This document shows, in pieces, positions 9,543 through 17,660 of a stretch of 56,599 nucleotides of DNA (the stretch's first letter is position 1; the number at the start of each line of letters is the position of its first letter). The notes beneath the pieces are model-generated. The model made no database searches. It was given only the letters and a program-made list of their open reading frames with translations, and was not told the origin of the DNA. The position numbers and the translations under genes are program-made. The stretch is taken from the NCBI GenBank assembly GCA_947443645.1, contig CANEXF010000017.1:1-56599 (forward strand), given 5' to 3'. This stretch comes from Comamonadaceae bacterium. Its GTDB lineage: Bacteria > Pseudomonadota > Gammaproteobacteria > Burkholderiales > Burkholderiaceae_C.

Positions 9543-9986
9543 TCATACATTTGCCTTCTGGCCGGCTTTGCCTTGGGGTTGATGATTGGCCTGTGCATCG
9601 CCGTCCTCACCGACCACGCGATTGCCCTCGGCCGATCGGCCACCTTTGATCATCATGTCGCGGTACTCGTCTTCCGTCATGCCAGTCATGCTGCCAGCCA
9701 TTTGCTGAAAACTCTTGCCGTGTGTGGCGCCTAGCTTGGCCAGAAAGTAGATGTTGCCGCCCAGCGAGATCGCTCGGTTCAAATCCACATCCAGCACCGC
9801 CTGCTTTTGCTCTTCAGTCATGGGCCACTCGTCCAGATAGGCGCGCTGATCAGCCTTGAAACGCTCGCGGTTTTCATGCGTCATCAGCGACATGCAAAAC
9901 TGGTTCAGGTGGTAGCCCTTACGGCTTTCGTCTGCGTCAAAAATGGTGGTGCCGGGCACGTCGAGGTAGTTTTTATTCAATGACAT
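9543..9986 (-). CDS. pmdA: Protocatechuate 4,5-dioxygenase, alpha (small) subunit
   Basis: This is the small subunit of the LigAB-type dioxygenase, which covers the active site of the beta subunit. The 147-residue product has the LigA fold signature: PGTTIFD at the start, HLNQFCMSL, and the ATHGKSFQQMAGSMTGMTEDEY segment split around the conserved glycines. The C-terminus carries a polar tail rich in Gln, Asn and Lys. The ATG at 9986 has AGGAAA upstream. The stop codon is directly followed by a family A repeat before pmdB. Confidence 0.93.
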   Translation of the reverse strand: MSLNKNYLDVPGTTIFDADESRKGYHLNQFCMSLMTHENRERFKADQRAYLDEWPMTEEQKQAVLDVDLNRAISLGGNIYFLAKLGATHGKSFQQMAGSMTGMTEDEYRDMMIKGGRSAEGNRVVGEDGDAQANHQPQGKAGQKANV

Positions 9987-10023
9987 GGTTGTTTTCCTGT
10001 GAGCGGTAATTGGGTGCCCATCT

Positions 10024-10929
10024 TCATGACCAGTAAAGACGCATTGGATTGTCCACCAGCAGTTTTTGCTGCAACTCCGGCGTGGTCGCGATGTGGGGAA
10101 TGTAGTCAACCAGCAAGCCATCATCGGGCATGTGGTTCTTCAGGTTGGGATGCGGCCAGTCGGTACCCCAAAGCACGCGATCCGGGAAGGTCTCGACCAG
10201 GCGACGCGCAAAAGGCACCACGTCGCGGTAGGGATTTTTCTCGCCATTGAGCGCTGGCGGACCGTTCACCGTCAGACGCTCAGGGCAGCTCACCTTGCTC
10301 CAGATATTGCTGTGCTCGCGCATCATCTTGATGAAGAGCTCAAACTCAGGTCCGTCAACCGGCTTGCTCACATCAGGCCGGCCCATATGGTCAACCACTA
10401 CCGTGGTTGGCAGCGCGGTGAAAAAGTCATACAGCTCGGGCAGGTCCTGCGCCTCGAAATAAATCACCACATGCCAGCCCAGAGGCGCGATGCGGTTGGC
10501 GATCTCCAGCAGCACTTCACGCGGCGTGAAATCAGCCAGGCGCTTGACGAAGTTAAAGCGCGTGCCGCGCACGCCTGCGGCATGCATGTCCTGCAACTCG
10601 GCGTCGCTGACGTCGCGCTTGACAGTCGCCACGCCGCGCGCCTTGTTGTTCGATGCCTTGAGCGCATCAACCAGGGCGCGGTTATCCGAGCCGTGGCAGG
10701 TGGCCTGCACAATCACGTTCTTGTCAAAGCCCAGGTGGTCGCGCAAGGCAAACAACTGCTCCTTGGAGGCATCGCATGGCGTGTACTTGCGCTCAGGCGC
10801 ATAGGGAAAGACTGCGCCCGGACCAAACACGTGGCAGTGCGCGTCGACCGCGCCTGCTGGCAACTTGAATGTGGGTGTGCTGGGGCCGGTATGCCAGTCG
10901 AGCCAGCCGGGGGTTTTCGTAAATTCCAT
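10024..10929 (-). CDS. pmdD: 2-pyrone-4,6-dicarboxylate hydrolase
   Basis: The product hydrolyses the lactone 2-pyrone-4,6-dicarboxylate to 4-oxalomesaconate. It is a 301-residue amidohydrolase-superfamily protein; the DAHCHVFGP motif places His31 and His33 as in LigI, and GTDWPHPN near the C-terminus carries the conserved Asp. The ATG at 10929 has AGAGG upstream. It lies between the Bug solute-binding gene and pmdA in the operon, matching the D-A-B-C order of Comamonas pmd clusters. Confidence 0.94.
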   Translation of the reverse strand: MEFTKTPGWLDWHTGPSTPTFKLPAGAVDAHCHVFGPGAVFPYAPERKYTPCDASKEQLFALRDHLGFDKNVIVQATCHGSDNRALVDALKASNNKARGVATVKRDVSDAELQDMHAAGVRGTRFNFVKRLADFTPREVLLEIANRIAPLGWHVVIYFEAQDLPELYDFFTALPTTVVVDHMGRPDVSKPVDGPEFELFIKMMREHSNIWSKVSCPERLTVNGPPALNGEKNPYRDVVPFARRLVETFPDRVLWGTDWPHPNLKNHMPDDGLLVDYIPHIATTPELQQKLLVDNPMRLYWS

Positions 10930-10983
10930 CAGAGCCTCTTTATATTGATCAGGATTAGTCGGGGGTTTGTAAATGGCGATGTT

Positions 10984-11973
10984 TCAATCGGGCTTGATAT
11001 TGGCCTCGCGCACCAGCTTTTCGTAGCGCTGCCGCTCGGAATGCAGCAAAGCACCAAACTGCTCTGCGCTGCCCGGAAGGACTTCGCCGCCTACAGAAGC
11101 CATGCGCTCGCGCACTTCGGGTGTCTGCAAGGCCTTTTGCACTTCTGCATGCAAGCGCACAAGAATCGGTTTTGGCGTGCCTGCGGGCGCTACAAAGCCG
11201 TACCAAACCGACGCCTCAAAACCCGGAAAACCAGACTCGGCAATCGTCGGCACATCGGGAAATATGCTGCTTCGGCTCAGGCTGAGCACCGCCAGCACCT
11301 TGAGCTTGCCGCTCTTGACATGGGGCAAGGCTTCCAGTGCGTTGACGGCCACCAGCGGAACCTGGCCGCCGATCACGTCAGTGATGGCTGGCGCGCCGCC
11401 GCGGTAGGCGATGTGCTGCAGCGATATGCCTGCCGCGCGTGAAAACAGTTCAATCGCCATGTGCGGTGTTGAACCATTGCCTGGGGTCGCATAAGCCAGA
11501 GCGCCTGGCTTGGCTTTGGCCGCTTCAATCAGTTTGGCCACGCTGGAAAAAGGCACGGCAGTGTTGGCGGCAATCACGACGGGCACGCGGCCGACCAGCG
11601 ACACCGGCAACAAGTCGCGTTCGGCGTCAAACGGCGCCGGCTGGTAAAGCGCCATATTGGCCGCCAGCGCATTGGCCGCCAGCAACAGCGTGTAGCCGTC
11701 AGGTGCAGCGGCAATCACCGACTTGACGGCAATATTGGTGCCGGCGCCAGGCTTGTTCTCAATGATGAAGGGCTGACCCATGCTGCCCGACAGGCTCTGC
11801 CCGACGGTGCGCGCAACGATGTCCACAGCGCCACCAGCGGCGTAGCCGACCACGATTTTCACGGGCTTGCTGGGATAGCTCTGCGCCATTGCCGACAAGG
11901 GCAATACGGCCGATACCAGCAGCGCGCAAGCCAGGCCTAGGCGTGAGGCCGTTTGCGAAAAAAAGGTGACCAT
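10984..11973 (-). CDS. Bug/TctC-family periplasmic solute-binding protein
   Basis: This is a 329-residue protein with a Sec signal peptide (cleavage expected after AMA) and the Bug-family start YPSKPVKIVVGYAAGG plus IENKPGAGTNIA. Family members bind carboxylates in the periplasm for tripartite tricarboxylate transporters or sensing. No TctA or TctB membrane gene is present, so it must use partners encoded elsewhere or act as a sensor. Its place inside the pmd operon suggests protocatechuate, a related aromatic acid or a pathway acid as ligand; this is inference. The ATG at 11973 with AGGAAA is preferred to a codon at 11991. Confidence 0.88.
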   Translation of the reverse strand: MVTFFSQTASRLGLACALLVSAVLPLSAMAQSYPSKPVKIVVGYAAGGAVDIVARTVGQSLSGSMGQPFIIENKPGAGTNIAVKSVIAAAPDGYTLLLAANALAANMALYQPAPFDAERDLLPVSLVGRVPVVIAANTAVPFSSVAKLIEAAKAKPGALAYATPGNGSTPHMAIELFSRAAGISLQHIAYRGGAPAITDVIGGQVPLVAVNALEALPHVKSGKLKVLAVLSLSRSSIFPDVPTIAESGFPGFEASVWYGFVAPAGTPKPILVRLHAEVQKALQTPEVRERMASVGGEVLPGSAEQFGALLHSERQRYEKLVREANIKPD

Positions 11974-12006
11974 GGTGGTGTTTCCTGACAATAAAAAGAA
12001 CTTGTT

Positions 12007-12855
12007 TCAGTCTGCTTGCGCGCTGCCGCGTAGTCCCGCCTTCAGAGCGATGGACTGCAGCAGGCCGCTGGCGCGGGCCTGCGCTGCAAACTGCCGCAAG
12101 AAAGGCTTGGCGACGTCCCGGCCCTTGGGAACAGCGATGGCCAGGCTTTCAACGCCCCAGCGTCCTGGCAGCACATGAAAGCCGGCAATACCCTCGGCCA
12201 TCTCAAAGAGAATGCCCTTGTTGGTGGCGAAGGCGTCAAGCTCGCCGCGCGACAGCATCTGCTGCGCGACCGTCAGCGAGGCAGCCGGCACAATAGTTGC
12301 GTTTTTGTAGAGCCGACCCAGCGTGCCCTGCGAGGAGCTGCCCTGGGCTACGCCGACCCGAACACCGGCACGGTCAATGTCCGCAACCGTGAGCAGTGGT
12401 CCGGCTTGCGAGACCAGATAGCCCAGCTCAAGCTGGATCAGCGGATCGGTGAAGTCCATGTCGCGCGCGCGAATCTCTGTGGCATTGGTGAACGTGAAAT
12501 CCACTGCGCCCGCCTTGACCGCATCCAGCACCTGCGCCAGACGGGCAAACTCAACTACCTGGACCGGCACGTCCAGCTGACGCGCCAGCGCCTGGCCGAG
12601 ATTGAGCGCCACGCCGACCGCTTCACCGGTTTTGGGCTCACGCACCATGGATGTCGGACTGCCCACATAAACGCCCACACGCATGCTGCCAGTGGGCGCC
12701 AGCGCCTGCCGCACCTCCGGCGCGGCTGTCGTCTGCAGCTGCGCGGCCGACTGCCGATCAAGCGGCGATGGCACCGAGCAAGCTGCCAGCAGGCAGGCAC
12801 TCAGGCAAAACAAGCCGGCCGACAGCTTGTACAAGGGTCTGCGCAACATGGTCAT
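12007..12855 (-). CDS. Family 3-type solute-binding lipoprotein
   Basis: The product is about 282 residues with a lipoprotein signal (CLLAAC) and a single periplasmic binding domain of the amino-acid/polar-solute type: GSMRVGVYVGSPTSM, VDFTFTNATEIRARDMDFTD split around the ligand arginine, and VGVAQGSSSQGTL. No permease or ATPase gene is nearby. Several starts are possible (GTG 12858, ATG 12855, ATG 12849), none with a strong ribosome site. Its place between the aldolase and the Bug gene suggests that a second exported binding protein serves this pathway; the ligand is unknown. Confidence 0.82.
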   Translation of the reverse strand: MTMLRRPLYKLSAGLFCLSACLLAACSVPSPLDRQSAAQLQTTAAPEVRQALAPTGSMRVGVYVGSPTSMVREPKTGEAVGVALNLGQALARQLDVPVQVVEFARLAQVLDAVKAGAVDFTFTNATEIRARDMDFTDPLIQLELGYLVSQAGPLLTVADIDRAGVRVGVAQGSSSQGTLGRLYKNATIVPAASLTVAQQMLSRGELDAFATNKGILFEMAEGIAGFHVLPGRWGVESLAIAVPKGRDVAKPFLRQFAAQARASGLLQSIALKAGLRGSAQAD

Positions 12856-12884
12856 CACTGGACTGTCTGGTTGTAAGCCGCTAA

Positions 12885-13568
12885 TCAGTCAATGTACCTG
12901 AGACCGGCTTTTTCAAGTGGCTCACGCATCTTGTACATGTCCAGCCCGAGCACGCCAGCGGCGAGCTTGGCGCGCTTTTCAGCCTCATTGCTTTCACGCG
13001 CCTCGGCCGCGTCGGCCACCTTTTGCGCCCATTCGGCAGGCACCACCACCACGCCGTCGTCATCGGCCACGATGGCGTCACCGGGGTTGATGCTGACACC
13101 GGCGCACACCACGGGGATGTTGACGGAACCAATCGTGGCCTTGATGGTGCCCTTGGCGCTGATGCCTTTGCTCCACACCGGAAAGCCCATGGCAGTGAGT
13201 TCCTTGACGTCACGCACACCGGCGTCAATGATCAGCGCCGCAGCACCGCGCGCCATGAAGGAAGTGGCCAGCAAGTCACCAAAAAAGCCGTCGCAGTTGT
13301 CGGCCGTGATCGCTGCAATCACGATGTCACCTGGCTGGATCTGCTCGGCCACCACGTGCATCATCCAGTTGTCGCCGGGGTGCAGCAAGACCGTCACGGC
13401 CGTGCCGGACACCAGCGCGCCGCTGTAGATAGGACGCATATAGGTCTGCATGAGACCAACCCGGCCCATGGCCTCGTGCACGGTGGCGACGCCAAAGCGT
13501 CCGAGTTTGTCGACCGCGGCCTTGTCGGCGCGAATGATGTTGCGTTTAACGATGCCAAGTTGTGTCAT
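12885..13568 (-). CDS. pmdF: 4-carboxy-4-hydroxy-2-oxoadipate aldolase
   Basis: This is the final step: it splits CHA into pyruvate and oxaloacetate with a divalent metal. The 227-residue RraA-fold protein has [20 protein letters not shown] leading into GVRD, which holds the Arg-Asp metal/substrate motif of class II HMG/CHA aldolases. The length matches LigK/PmdF. The ATG at 13568 has CGGAGA upstream and gives the family N-terminus; an in-frame codon lies at 13589. It sits 45 nt after the hydratase gene and 29 nt before a solute-binding lipoprotein. Confidence 0.93.
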   Translation of the reverse strand: MTQLGIVKRNIIRADKAAVDKLGRFGVATVHEAMGRVGLMQTYMRPIYSGALVSGTAVTVLLHPGDNWMMHVVAEQIQPGDIVIAAITADNCDGFFGDLLATSFMARGAAALIIDAGVRDVKELTAMGFPVWSKGISAKGTIKATIGSVNIPVVCAGVSINPGDAIVADDDGVVVVPAEWAQKVADAAEARESNEAEKRAKLAAGVLGLDMYKMREPLEKAGLRYID

Positions 13569-13613
13569 GTGTGTCTCCGGATGGTTCAAAGGCTGAAATA
13601 AAGACGCAAAAGC

Positions 13614-14660
13614 CTACAGGCTTTTGGCCTTGAGCTGGGCGTCCAGGCGCGGGAACACGCGGCGCGCATTGCCTTCGTAAATCTGGTAGCGCTGCTCGGC
13701 GCTGAGCTGGCTCGATGATTCGATGTAGCGTTTGGTGTCGTCGTAGTAATTGCCGGTTTCTGGATCAATGCCGCGCACAGCGCCTATCATCTCGCTGGCA
13801 AACAAAATGTTTTTGACCGGAATCACCTTGGTCAACAGGTCTATGCCCGGCTGATGGTAGACGCAGGTGTCAAAGAAAATATTGTTGAGCAGATGGTCCT
13901 GAAGCAAGGGCTTTTTCAGTTCCTGCGCCAGACCGCGAAAGCGGCCCCAGTGGTAGGGAACGGCTCCGCCGCCATGCGGGATCAGGAATTTAAGCGTCGG
14001 AAAATCCTTGAACAGGTCGCTCGTCAGGCACTGCATGAAAGCCGTGGTGTCGGCGTTGAGATAGTGCGCGCCTGTGGTGTGAAACGCGTGGTTACAGCTG
14101 GTCGAGACATGAATCATGGCCGGGATGTCGTACTCAACCATCTTCTCGTAAATCGGATACCAGTGCTTGTCGCTCAAGGGCGGCGAAGTCCAGTGGCCGC
14201 CAGACGGGTCGGGATTCAGGTTGATGCCCACATTGCCGTACTGCTCCACGCATTTGACCAGTTCGGGGATGCAGGTCCTGGGGTCTACGCCCGGCGACTG
14301 CGGCAGCATCGCGACCGGCACGAAGTGCTCGGGGAACAGCTCGCTGACACGAAAGCAGAGCTCATTGCAGATCGCGGCCCAGGTCGACGACACATTGAAG
14401 TCACCGATGTGGTGCGCCATGAAGCTCGCGCGCGGGCTGAAGATGGTCAGGTCAGAGCCACGCTCTTTCATCAGCCGCAACTGGTTTTGCTCAATCGTCT
14501 CGCGCAACTCGTCATCGCTGATTTTCAAGTCGCTGACCTTGGGCATCACGGACGCGTCCTTGATGCCGGCAATCTGCTGGTTACGCCAGGTTTCCAGCGC
14601 TTTGGGCGCGGTGGTGTAGTGGCCGTGGCAGTCGATGATGATGGGTTTTTGAAGGCTCAT
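13614..14660 (-). CDS. pmdE: 4-oxalomesaconate hydratase
   Basis: The product adds water to 4-oxalomesaconate to give 4-carboxy-4-hydroxy-2-oxoadipate. It is a 348-residue amidohydrolase_2 family protein with the metal motif DCHGHYTT (His12, His14) and FLIPHGGGAVPYHWGRFRG later, as in LigJ/PmdE. The ATG at 14660 (AGGA upstream) gives the right start; the frame is open upstream to 14882, but that part overlaps the preceding gene and has no domain. It forms an E-F pair with the aldolase, as in Comamonas pmd loci. Confidence 0.93.
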   Translation of the reverse strand: MSLQKPIIIDCHGHYTTAPKALETWRNQQIAGIKDASVMPKVSDLKISDDELRETIEQNQLRLMKERGSDLTIFSPRASFMAHHIGDFNVSSTWAAICNELCFRVSELFPEHFVPVAMLPQSPGVDPRTCIPELVKCVEQYGNVGINLNPDPSGGHWTSPPLSDKHWYPIYEKMVEYDIPAMIHVSTSCNHAFHTTGAHYLNADTTAFMQCLTSDLFKDFPTLKFLIPHGGGAVPYHWGRFRGLAQELKKPLLQDHLLNNIFFDTCVYHQPGIDLLTKVIPVKNILFASEMIGAVRGIDPETGNYYDDTKRYIESSSQLSAEQRYQIYEGNARRVFPRLDAQLKAKSL

Positions 14661-14709
14661 TGTGAAGTCCTGAAGTTGTCTCGAATAATTGAAAACTGAT
14701 CTGGCCGCC

Positions 14710-15396
14710 TCAATCGGTGGCCGGCTCCATGCCGTGGCGGCGCTTGACAGCTGCAGCTTCTGCCGATGCCATGAAGGCCAGCAGTCGGCCAAGGGCTTGC
14801 GCCTGGGACGAAGCCGCACAGACAGCGGCTGAAAAAACGGTCGTGATGCTGACCGGCTCCGGCAGGACGCCAAGCACCTCAATGCCGTCCAGATGCATCA
14901 GCTCGCTGAGCTGCTGAAAGCCCAGCGCCACCTCGCCTCGCGCCACCAGCGTTCCGACGGGCACGCCTGGCGGCGCCTGTACGATGCGCGCCTGCAGGGT
15001 CTCAAGCAGGCCCCAGCGTTCAAACAGCTTGACCAGCGCCACGCCACTCGGACCTGTCGAGTAGCCTATGGTGGGCGCTGCGACTATGGCGCTGCGCAAG
15101 GCCGACTCGGTGCTGATGTCAGGCCGGGGCGCTCCGGCCTTCAGCGCCACAGCCACACTCGAGCGCACCAGATCCACCCGGCTGCCTGCCAGCAACTGCC
15201 CGCCAGACATCAGCTTGTCGATCGCGTCGGATGCGAGGACCACGCCGTCAAATGCTTCGCCAGCCTGCACGCGTTTTGCGGCATCCACTCCGCCCACAGA
15301 CTCTATGACCACCGCCACGCCAGATGCTTGTTGCCAGACGGCGGCGAGTTCGGCCAGTACCTGGCGCGTGGCCATGGAGGAAATCAGTTTCAGCAT
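14710..15396 (-). CDS. ModA-like substrate-binding-fold protein without export signal
   Basis: This is the first gene of the catabolic operon. The 228-residue product has the type 2 periplasmic-binding fold seen in molybdate-type binding proteins (DGVVLASDAIDKLMSGG, IGYSTGPSGVALVKLFERWG, RGEVALGFQQLSELMHLDGI), but it begins MLKLISSMATRQVLAELAAV with no signal peptide or lipobox. The open frame upstream to 15546 offers none either, so it should be cytoplasmic. The ATG at 15396 has GGAG upstream. Its operon position equals that of pmdU in Comamonas; I do not know whether they are homologous. The role is unknown; it could bind a pathway metabolite. Confidence 0.7.
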   Translation of the reverse strand: MLKLISSMATRQVLAELAAVWQQASGVAVVIESVGGVDAAKRVQAGEAFDGVVLASDAIDKLMSGGQLLAGSRVDLVRSSVAVALKAGAPRPDISTESALRSAIVAAPTIGYSTGPSGVALVKLFERWGLLETLQARIVQAPPGVPVGTLVARGEVALGFQQLSELMHLDGIEVLGVLPEPVSITTVFSAAVCAASSQAQALGRLLAFMASAEAAAVKRRHGMEPATD

Positions 15397-15612
15397 GAGG
15401 ACTCCGTGGGGGCATTCGAGGAATTGATGAGCTGGCCGTGCATCGCGTCGGGCAAGTCCGCAAGCAGGAGATGGTCGGCGGGCATGACGTCGGAAGTAAT
15501 TGACACTGACGGATTTTGCCCCTGGCGTGCCGACAGGGGAAGCCACTGCCCCCGCTAGCAGTTAGAACAATCACGTATATCGATGCATTTGCTATGCCAA
15601 TAAAATTGGGCC
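15397..15612. promoter_or_regulatory. Divergent promoter/operator region between the pmd operon and its LysR gene
   Basis: This is a 216-nt non-coding stretch between divergent starts, the usual place for a LysR-type operator. It holds an ATA-N13-TAT dyad-like element (ATATCGATGCATTTGCTAT, near 15577-15595) and, on the minus strand, a TTGGCA hexamer upstream of a TATACG with a short 15-bp spacer, as would suit an activator-dependent promoter. A perfect TTGACA lies at 15500-15505 on the plus strand but has no good -10. Assigning the LysR box is inference. Confidence 0.5.
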
Positions 15613-16530
15613 ATGGACTTGAAGCAGCTGGAATACTTTGTACGCGTGGCAGAACTGGGCAGTTTCACGCGCGCCTCTATCGCGCTGGACATCGCCCAAC
15701 CGGCCTTGAGCCGTCAGATCCGGCTGCTGGAAGTCGAGTTGCGGCAAAACCTGCTGACCCGAAATGGGCGCGGCGCGCTCCCGACCGAGGCGGGCAACCT
15801 GCTGCTCAAGCATGGCCGCGGCATATTGCATCAGGTCGAAGTCGCGCGTGAAGAGCTGGGCGCCGTTCGTGGCGCGCTCGCCGGGCGGGTCTCTATCGGC
15901 CTGCCGCCCAGCCTGTCGCGGCTCATCACCGTCCCGCTGACGCATGCTTTCAGGCAGCAGTTGCCGCAGGCCCACCTGACGCTGACCGAAGGCTTTTCGG
16001 TGCTGATGTACGAGGGCCTGCGCGTAGGCAACCTAGACATGGCCGTGCTGTACAACGCCGAAAATTCGCCGGAAGTCGAAATGACCACCCTGCACACGGA
16101 AGAGCTGGTGCTGATTTCGAAAAAAACCGGCGCAGCAGGAAAAGCGGCCCGCAAGCGGCAGCCCATCAGCCTGGCCGATGTCTCTGATCTGCCGCTGATA
16201 CTGCCCAGCCGCCCCAACGCTTTTCGCATCCTGATCGAAAACGAAATGGTCGCGATTGGTCGCAAGCCGCAAATCACGCTGGAAGTCGACGGCTTGAACG
16301 CCATCTTGAGCCTGGTCAAGGAAGGCCTGGGCCATGCCGTTTTGCCCAGCTACACACTGAGCAACTTCGACGACCCCGAGCCCTTCACCTTGCGCAGCAT
16401 CCACTCGCCACGCATCATGAGCCAGCTGATGCTGGTGCGTTCGGCGCGCCGCCCGAGCACAGAGACGCAAAAAACAGCCATTGAGATGGTCAAGTCTGTC
16501 GTTGTCAGCGCCATAGGGCCGTATGTCTGA
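15613..16530 (+). CDS. LysR-family transcriptional regulator of the pmd operon
   Basis: The product is 305 residues with an N-terminal winged helix-turn-helix (residues 1-60, SFTRASIALDIAQPALSRQI) and a C-terminal inducer-binding domain of the type 2 periplasmic-binding fold. The long helix and effector domain resemble the Nac/PcaQ-type subgroup. It is transcribed away from the operon, 216 nt from the first gene, so by the usual LysR arrangement it probably activates pmd in response to protocatechuate or a pathway intermediate and represses itself. The inducer cannot be read from sequence. Confidence 0.88.
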   Translation: MDLKQLEYFVRVAELGSFTRASIALDIAQPALSRQIRLLEVELRQNLLTRNGRGALPTEAGNLLLKHGRGILHQVEVAREELGAVRGALAGRVSIGLPPSLSRLITVPLTHAFRQQLPQAHLTLTEGFSVLMYEGLRVGNLDMAVLYNAENSPEVEMTTLHTEELVLISKKTGAAGKAARKRQPISLADVSDLPLILPSRPNAFRILIENEMVAIGRKPQITLEVDGLNAILSLVKEGLGHAVLPSYTLSNFDDPEPFTLRSIHSPRIMSQLMLVRSARRPSTETQKTAIEMVKSVVVSAIGPYV

Positions 16531-16653
16531 TGCCGCCATCGGGCCAGACGCCGGGCCCGCAGCGATTAAAGTGGTGCCCGGCGCTCAATACAAAAACGGC
16601 TGGCAGAGCGCCATCTTGGCTGCTCGCCAGTCGCTCACAAGGAATACACAGCA

Positions 16654-17499
16654 ATGAGTTCACACAGCTACGGCCTGGCGGGTGTCATGGGTTGGCCCGT
16701 CGCGCATTCGCGCTCGCCGAAACTGCACAATTACTGGCTTGAAAAGTACGGTCTGCCCGGCGCTTATGTGCAACTGGCGGTCGCGCCCGAAACACTGGGC
16801 GTGGCGATAGCTGGCCTGGCGGCTTTGGGCTTTCGCGGCTGCAACATCACCATCCCGCACAAGGTCGACGCCATGGCCTTTGTTGACGACATCGACGCCA
16901 ACGCCAAGCGCGTGGGCGCGATCAACACCATCGTCGTGCAGCCCGACGACTCGCTCAAAGGCTTTAACCACGACGGCTTTGGCTACATCCAGAGCCTGCT
17001 GGACGCCCAACCCGACTGGCGCGCCGATACCGGGCCCATCACGGTGCTGGGCGCAGGCGGCGCAGCGCGGGCCGTGGTGCTGAGTCTGGCCGACCGGGGT
17101 GCAAAAGAAATCCGCCTGTTGAACCGCACGCCCGAAAAAGCCCAGGCGCTGGCCAGCGAGTTTGGCGCACCGGTCAAGGCCGTCGCCTGGGCCGACAGGC
17201 ATGCGGCGCTCAGCGATATTGCCTTGCTGGTCAACACCACCAGCCAGGGCATGCACGGCACGCCCGCGCTGGATCTGGACCTGACGGCCCTGCCCCAGCG
17301 CGCACTGGTATCCGATGCGATTTACGTGCCGCTTGAAACGCCCTTGCTGCAGGCCGCCCGCCTGCGCGGCAACGCGACGGTCAATGGACTGGGCATGTTG
17401 CTGAACCAGGCGCGGCCGGCTTTTCAAGCCTGGTTCGGCGTCATGCCGGAGATCACGCCAGAGCTGCGACGCGCCATTGAGGCGACGCTCCAAAGCTGA
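16654..17499 (+). CDS. aroE: Shikimate dehydrogenase family protein
   Basis: The product catalyses NADP-dependent interconversion of 3-dehydroshikimate and shikimate, or in catabolic variants oxidises shikimate/quinate towards protocatechuate. It is 281 residues: HSRSPKLHN at the substrate site (both serines present), NITIPHK with the catalytic lysine, and the NADP-binding GAGGAARAVVLSL. AAGGAA lies ahead of the ATG at 16654. Its N-terminal half (GVMGWPVAHSRSP, NYWLEKYGL) reminds me more of alphaproteobacterial AroE than of the usual betaproteobacterial housekeeping enzyme. Next to the pmd operon, a catabolic role feeding protocatechuate is plausible. Symbol by family only. Confidence 0.88.
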   Translation: MSSHSYGLAGVMGWPVAHSRSPKLHNYWLEKYGLPGAYVQLAVAPETLGVAIAGLAALGFRGCNITIPHKVDAMAFVDDIDANAKRVGAINTIVVQPDDSLKGFNHDGFGYIQSLLDAQPDWRADTGPITVLGAGGAARAVVLSLADRGAKEIRLLNRTPEKAQALASEFGAPVKAVAWADRHAALSDIALLVNTTSQGMHGTPALDLDLTALPQRALVSDAIYVPLETPLLQAARLRGNATVNGLGMLLNQARPAFQAWFGVMPEITPELRRAIEATLQS

Positions 17500-17527
17500 A
17501 GACTCTTCGAGTCGGCTTTATTTTCCA

Positions 17528-17584
17528 GCCAAAATAACTGCTGAAGCCCGAACAACGGGCGCGAGCTGCTATTTATTATGTAGC
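17528..17584 (-). repeat. Dispersed palindromic repeat, copy 1 (family B, reverse)
   Basis: Read on the minus strand, it starts GCTACATAATAAATAGCAGC and continues into GCGCCCGTTGTTCGGGC, matching the block at 21690 and 24327. It lies in the 161-nt gap between the convergent aroE and Bug genes. A small GACTC-TTC-GAGTC hairpin at 17501-17513, followed by a T-rich stretch, precedes it. Confidence 0.6.
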
Positions 17585-17660
17585 ACCCTGGGCAGCCGGA
17601 GGCCAACTCAGCAAACCCGAATGCAGTCGGCGCATGGCAGCGCCGCCTGGACCTGCGGCC

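Noticed and set aside
10066..11442. 458-codon plus-strand frame across the PDC hydrolase and Bug genes
   Set aside because: It spans two well-supported minus-strand genes and shows no domain.
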